Program-made: the position numbers and the translations under genes
Shown: positions 6,005-8,069 of the stretch, piece by piece
Layout of the letters: the number at the start of each line of letters is the position of its first letter
Position numbering within the stretch: position 1 is the first letter of the stretch
Assembly: GCA_035290085.1 (NCBI GenBank)
Contig: DATDVK010000054.1
Location: 1-8,069, forward strand
DNA length: 8,069 bases
DNA from: GWB1-54-5 sp035290085
GTDB taxonomy: Bacteria > Patescibacteriota > Gracilibacteria > Peribacterales > Peribacteraceae
Reading direction: 5' to 3'
Notes under the pieces: model-generated
The model's input: the letters and a program-made list of their open reading frames with translations, nothing else
Databases searched by the model: none
Told to the model about the DNA's origin: nothing

Positions 6005-7876
6005 CTATAATACAGCCTTGTCCTTGCCGCTTTTCCCCTCAAAAACCTCCAGAAACCCCTCAAGGCTCATTGTTTCTTTCTTGAGCAGAATTGCGGCCAG
6101 TTCGTCGAGTTTCTTCCGGTGCTTCGCCACCATGTCTTTTGCCCGCTTGTACTGTTCCTGAATCGTCTCACGCACAAATTCATCTATATGACGCGCCATC
6201 TGCTCCGAGTAGTTGCGCGTAACAGCAGGATCCACACCTAAGAACATAGTCCCCTGTTTCTCCCCGTACGCCACAATGCCGAGGTCTTCATCGCCCATAC
6301 CATAGTGCATAGCCATGTTGCGGCAAATCTGCGATGCCCGCTCGATGTCATTGCTTGCACCGGTTGTGATCTCATTGAAAATGATCTCCTCTGCTGCCCG
6401 CCCGCCGAGAAGCCCGCAGATTTCATCGAGGAATTTTGTCTTGCTCGTAGTGTACTGATCTTCCTGCGGCAGGAACCACGTAACACCCAGAGCGGACCCA
6501 CGCGAAACAATGGAAATCTTGTGCAGAGGATCACTCTCAGGACACAGATGCCCCACAAGAGCATGCCCAAGCTCATGGTAAGCCGTAATTTTCTTCTCCC
6601 GCTCCGTGAGCTTCCGTGACTTCTTCTCGGATCCCAGAGTAACCTTTTCCACTGCATCAACGAGATCGGGCTGCGCAATGGACTTCCTGCCACGCTTGGC
6701 AGCGAAAATAGCAGACTCGTTCGTGATGTTTTCCAGATCCGCGCCCGTCAAACCAACCGTCTGCTTCGCAACAGTACTGAGATCGACACCCTTGATTGCC
6801 TTCTTGTTGCGCATGTGCACCTCCAGAATCTTCTGCCTTGCATCGAGATCAGGCTTGTCTATAAAAATGCGGCGGTCAAAGCGGCCTGGCCGGAGCAGTG
6901 CATGGTCGAGGACATCCGGCCTGTTTGTCGCAGCCATCACAATGACATTGGTCCCCTGCTCAAAGCCGTCCATCTCCGTGAGAATCTGGTTGAGCGTCTG
7001 TTCCCGCTCATCGTGTCCTCCCCCGAATCCGGCACCACCACGCTGCCTTCCCACTGCATCAATCTCATCAATAAAGACGATGCAAGGCGCATTGCGCCTG
7101 GCTTTCATAAAGAGGTCACGAACGCGGCTGGCCCCGACACCTACAAACATTTCCACAAATTCCGATCCTGCAATGGAGAAGAACGGCACCCCCGCCTCGC
7201 CGGCCACAGCACGCGCGAGAAGCGTCTTCCCTGTACCCGGAGCGCCAACGAGCAGAACCCCCTTTGGAATTTTTGCCCCGAGATTGATGTACTTCTTCGG
7301 ATTCTTGAGGAAATCCACCACCTCCACCAGGTCTTCCTTTGCTTCCTCAGCACCTGCAACATCTTTGAAGCGGGTTTTCACCTGCTTTGCATCAGCAACA
7401 CGGGCACGGGACTTCCCGAAGGAGAGCGCGCTGCTCTGGCTTCGTGCAATGCCCCGGAACAACCAAACAATTCCACTGATGATGAGAATGAAGAAGAGGA
7501 GATCCGGGAGAATAGCGAGAAAGAGGTTCGCTGCTTCCCTGTTCTCTATTTCCACAACCGTTGGATTTTTCGGATCGTTCCACCCGAGTTGCGACACGCT
7601 CTCGCCTGCCTCTTTATATGACTGCACCATGGCACCACTGTGCGTGACAGCAAACACTTTGTTGTCCCGGACGAGAATCCGCTCGAAATCCCCAGCGGTG
7701 TATCCGCGCGTCATTTCACTGATGGGAACTTCTCTTGCATCTGCAAACATCTTCTCCTCTCCACGTGCAGGATTTGTGATGGAGTACACAGCCATGAAAA
7801 ACAGTACGGAGAAGAGCAGAAGACTCAGGAGCCACTGCTGACGGTTACGTTGTGGTCTTCGGGTTGCTGCAGACAC
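6005..7876 (-). CDS. ftsH: ATP-dependent membrane zinc metalloprotease FtsH
   Basis: A membrane-anchored AAA+ protease, normally a hexamer, that extracts and degrades misfolded membrane proteins and short-lived regulators. In the 623 residues: first membrane helix ~15-33, an external domain, second helix ~118-141, then the AAA+ module. This shows Walker A 'GAPGTGKT' (211-218), pore loop 'FVGVGA' (244-249), Walker B 'IVFIDEID' (266-273), sensor 'ATNRP' (316-320) and the second region of homology 'RPGRFDRR' (329-336) with its arginine fingers. The protease domain has 'HELGH' (434-438) as zinc site with Glu435, and Asp510 in 'TTGASNDIERA' as probable third ligand. The middle residue is Leu where HEAGH is usual in FtsH; the zinc ligands are intact. 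A GTG at 7876 is used: it is the first possible start after an in-frame stop, and gives a normal N-terminus (basic, then helix). No Shine-Dalgarno is visible. A terminator follows, suggesting a single-gene unit. Confidence 0.97.
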   Translation of the reverse strand: MSAATRRPQRNRQQWLLSLLLFSVLFFMAVYSITNPARGEEKMFADAREVPISEMTRGYTAGDFERILVRDNKVFAVTHSGAMVQSYKEAGESVSQLGWNDPKNPTVVEIENREAANLFLAILPDLLFFILIISGIVWLFRGIARSQSSALSFGKSRARVADAKQVKTRFKDVAGAEEAKEDLVEVVDFLKNPKKYINLGAKIPKGVLLVGAPGTGKTLLARAVAGEAGVPFFSIAGSEFVEMFVGVGASRVRDLFMKARRNAPCIVFIDEIDAVGRQRGGAGFGGGHDEREQTLNQILTEMDGFEQGTNVIVMAATNRPDVLDHALLRPGRFDRRIFIDKPDLDARQKILEVHMRNKKAIKGVDLSTVAKQTVGLTGADLENITNESAIFAAKRGRKSIAQPDLVDAVEKVTLGSEKKSRKLTEREKKITAYHELGHALVGHLCPESDPLHKISIVSRGSALGVTWFLPQEDQYTTSKTKFLDEICGLLGGRAAEEIIFNEITTGASNDIERASQICRNMAMHYGMGDEDLGIVAYGEKQGTMFLGVDPAVTRNYSEQMARHIDEFVRETIQEQYKRAKDMVAKHRKKLDELAAILLKKETMSLEGFLEVFEGKSGKDKAVL

Positions 7877-7904
7877 AGAAGTTGGGGAAGCTGTATGGAA
7901 GAAC

Positions 7905-7933
7905 AGAATACCGTGCAGGAGGCAGAGTATCCA
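7905..7933 (-). promoter_or_regulatory. Candidate ftsH promoter
   Basis: Minus-strand TGGATA (7928-7933), 17 bases, then TATTCT (7905-7910); each box matches its sigma-70-type consensus at four of six positions. It would put the transcript start about 20 bases before the GTG at 7876, inside the 76-base gap after the upstream gene. Weak matches, supported mainly by spacing and location. Confidence 0.3.
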
Positions 7934-7952
7934 GAAATTAGCGTGGATAGCT

Positions 7953-8069
7953 TCACTTCCTCCTCTTCTTCCTCACCCATCCCACACCTGCTGCGGCACC
8001 TGCTGCCATCACAGCCAGGGCTGCAGGTCCGGTGTCTCCCACGGGAGCCTGCCTGGTGGCAGCGAGCGG
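7953..8069 (-). CDS. C-terminus of a surface protein with a sortase-like sorting signal (5' end outside window)
   Basis: An open frame enters from the right edge and runs 38 codons to a TGA at 7953. The visible end has the three-part form of a cell-wall sorting signal: 'APVGDTGPAAL' (an LPxTG-like site with a TG followed by Pro), an Ala/Gly/Val-rich hydrophobic stretch of about 18 residues, then the basic tail 'VRKKRRK'. In LPxTG proteins sortase cuts between Thr and Gly and anchors the protein; variants with a TGP core are plausible for candidate-phylum surface proteins. The Leu-Pro pair of the classical motif is not present in its usual place. It lies upstream of ftsH on the same strand with 76 bases between. 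It could also be a simple C-terminal membrane anchor. Only the tail is seen, so nothing can be said about the main domain. Confidence 0.65.
   Translation of the reverse strand, partial: PLAATRQAPVGDTGPAALAVMAAGAAAGVGWVRKKRRK

Overview
The window looks like a piece of a chromosome from an uncultivated bacterium. The best guess is the Candidate Phyla Radiation, near Peregrinibacteria/Peribacteria. This is inferred from the gene style: a Ser/Pro-rich CARDB surface protein, a short sortase-like tail with a TGP motif, few recognisable Shine-Dalgarno sequences, and small REP-like palindromes between genes. TGA serves as a normal stop (purB and the partial gene at the right edge), which argues against the Gracilibacteria/Absconditabacteria code. 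No gene here proves the taxonomy.

Layout, left to right. (1) 1-558, plus strand: the 3' end of a secreted or surface protein with a CARDB-type beta-sandwich and a low-complexity Ser/Pro/Lys tail. (2) 653-1420, minus strand and convergent: an AT-richer orphan gene for a helical, charged 255-residue protein of unknown function. (3) 1421-1790: a tRNA-Leu(GAG) gene on the minus strand with encoded CCA. It has short palindromic repeats on both sides, each bounded outside by a second copy of the adjoining tRNA end (3' end at 1444-1462, 5' end at 1712-1726). (4) 1791-3104, minus: purB, adenylosuccinate lyase, E. coli-type. (5) 3161-3222: a small tandem/inverted repeat. (6) 3228-5826, minus: a two-gene operon of an ICMT-like membrane methyltransferase followed, 4 bases later, by a GT-C glycosyltransferase of the TIGR03663/Agl23-like type. 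(7) 5900-5950: a probable intrinsic terminator for ftsH. (8) 6005-7876, minus: ftsH, the membrane AAA+ zinc protease. (9) 7953-8069, minus: the last 38 codons of a surface protein with a sortase-like C-terminal signal.

Functionally the window mixes housekeeping (purine synthesis, membrane protein quality control, a tRNA) with cell-envelope work (two surface proteins, a polyprenyl-sugar-dependent glycosyltransferase and a membrane methyltransferase). Everything from 653 rightward is on the minus strand. The most unusual structure is the tRNA-Leu locus. The orphan gene next to it has a different base composition from its neighbours, which fits transfer at a tRNA site. I found no CRISPR array, transposase, integrase or recognised defence operon.
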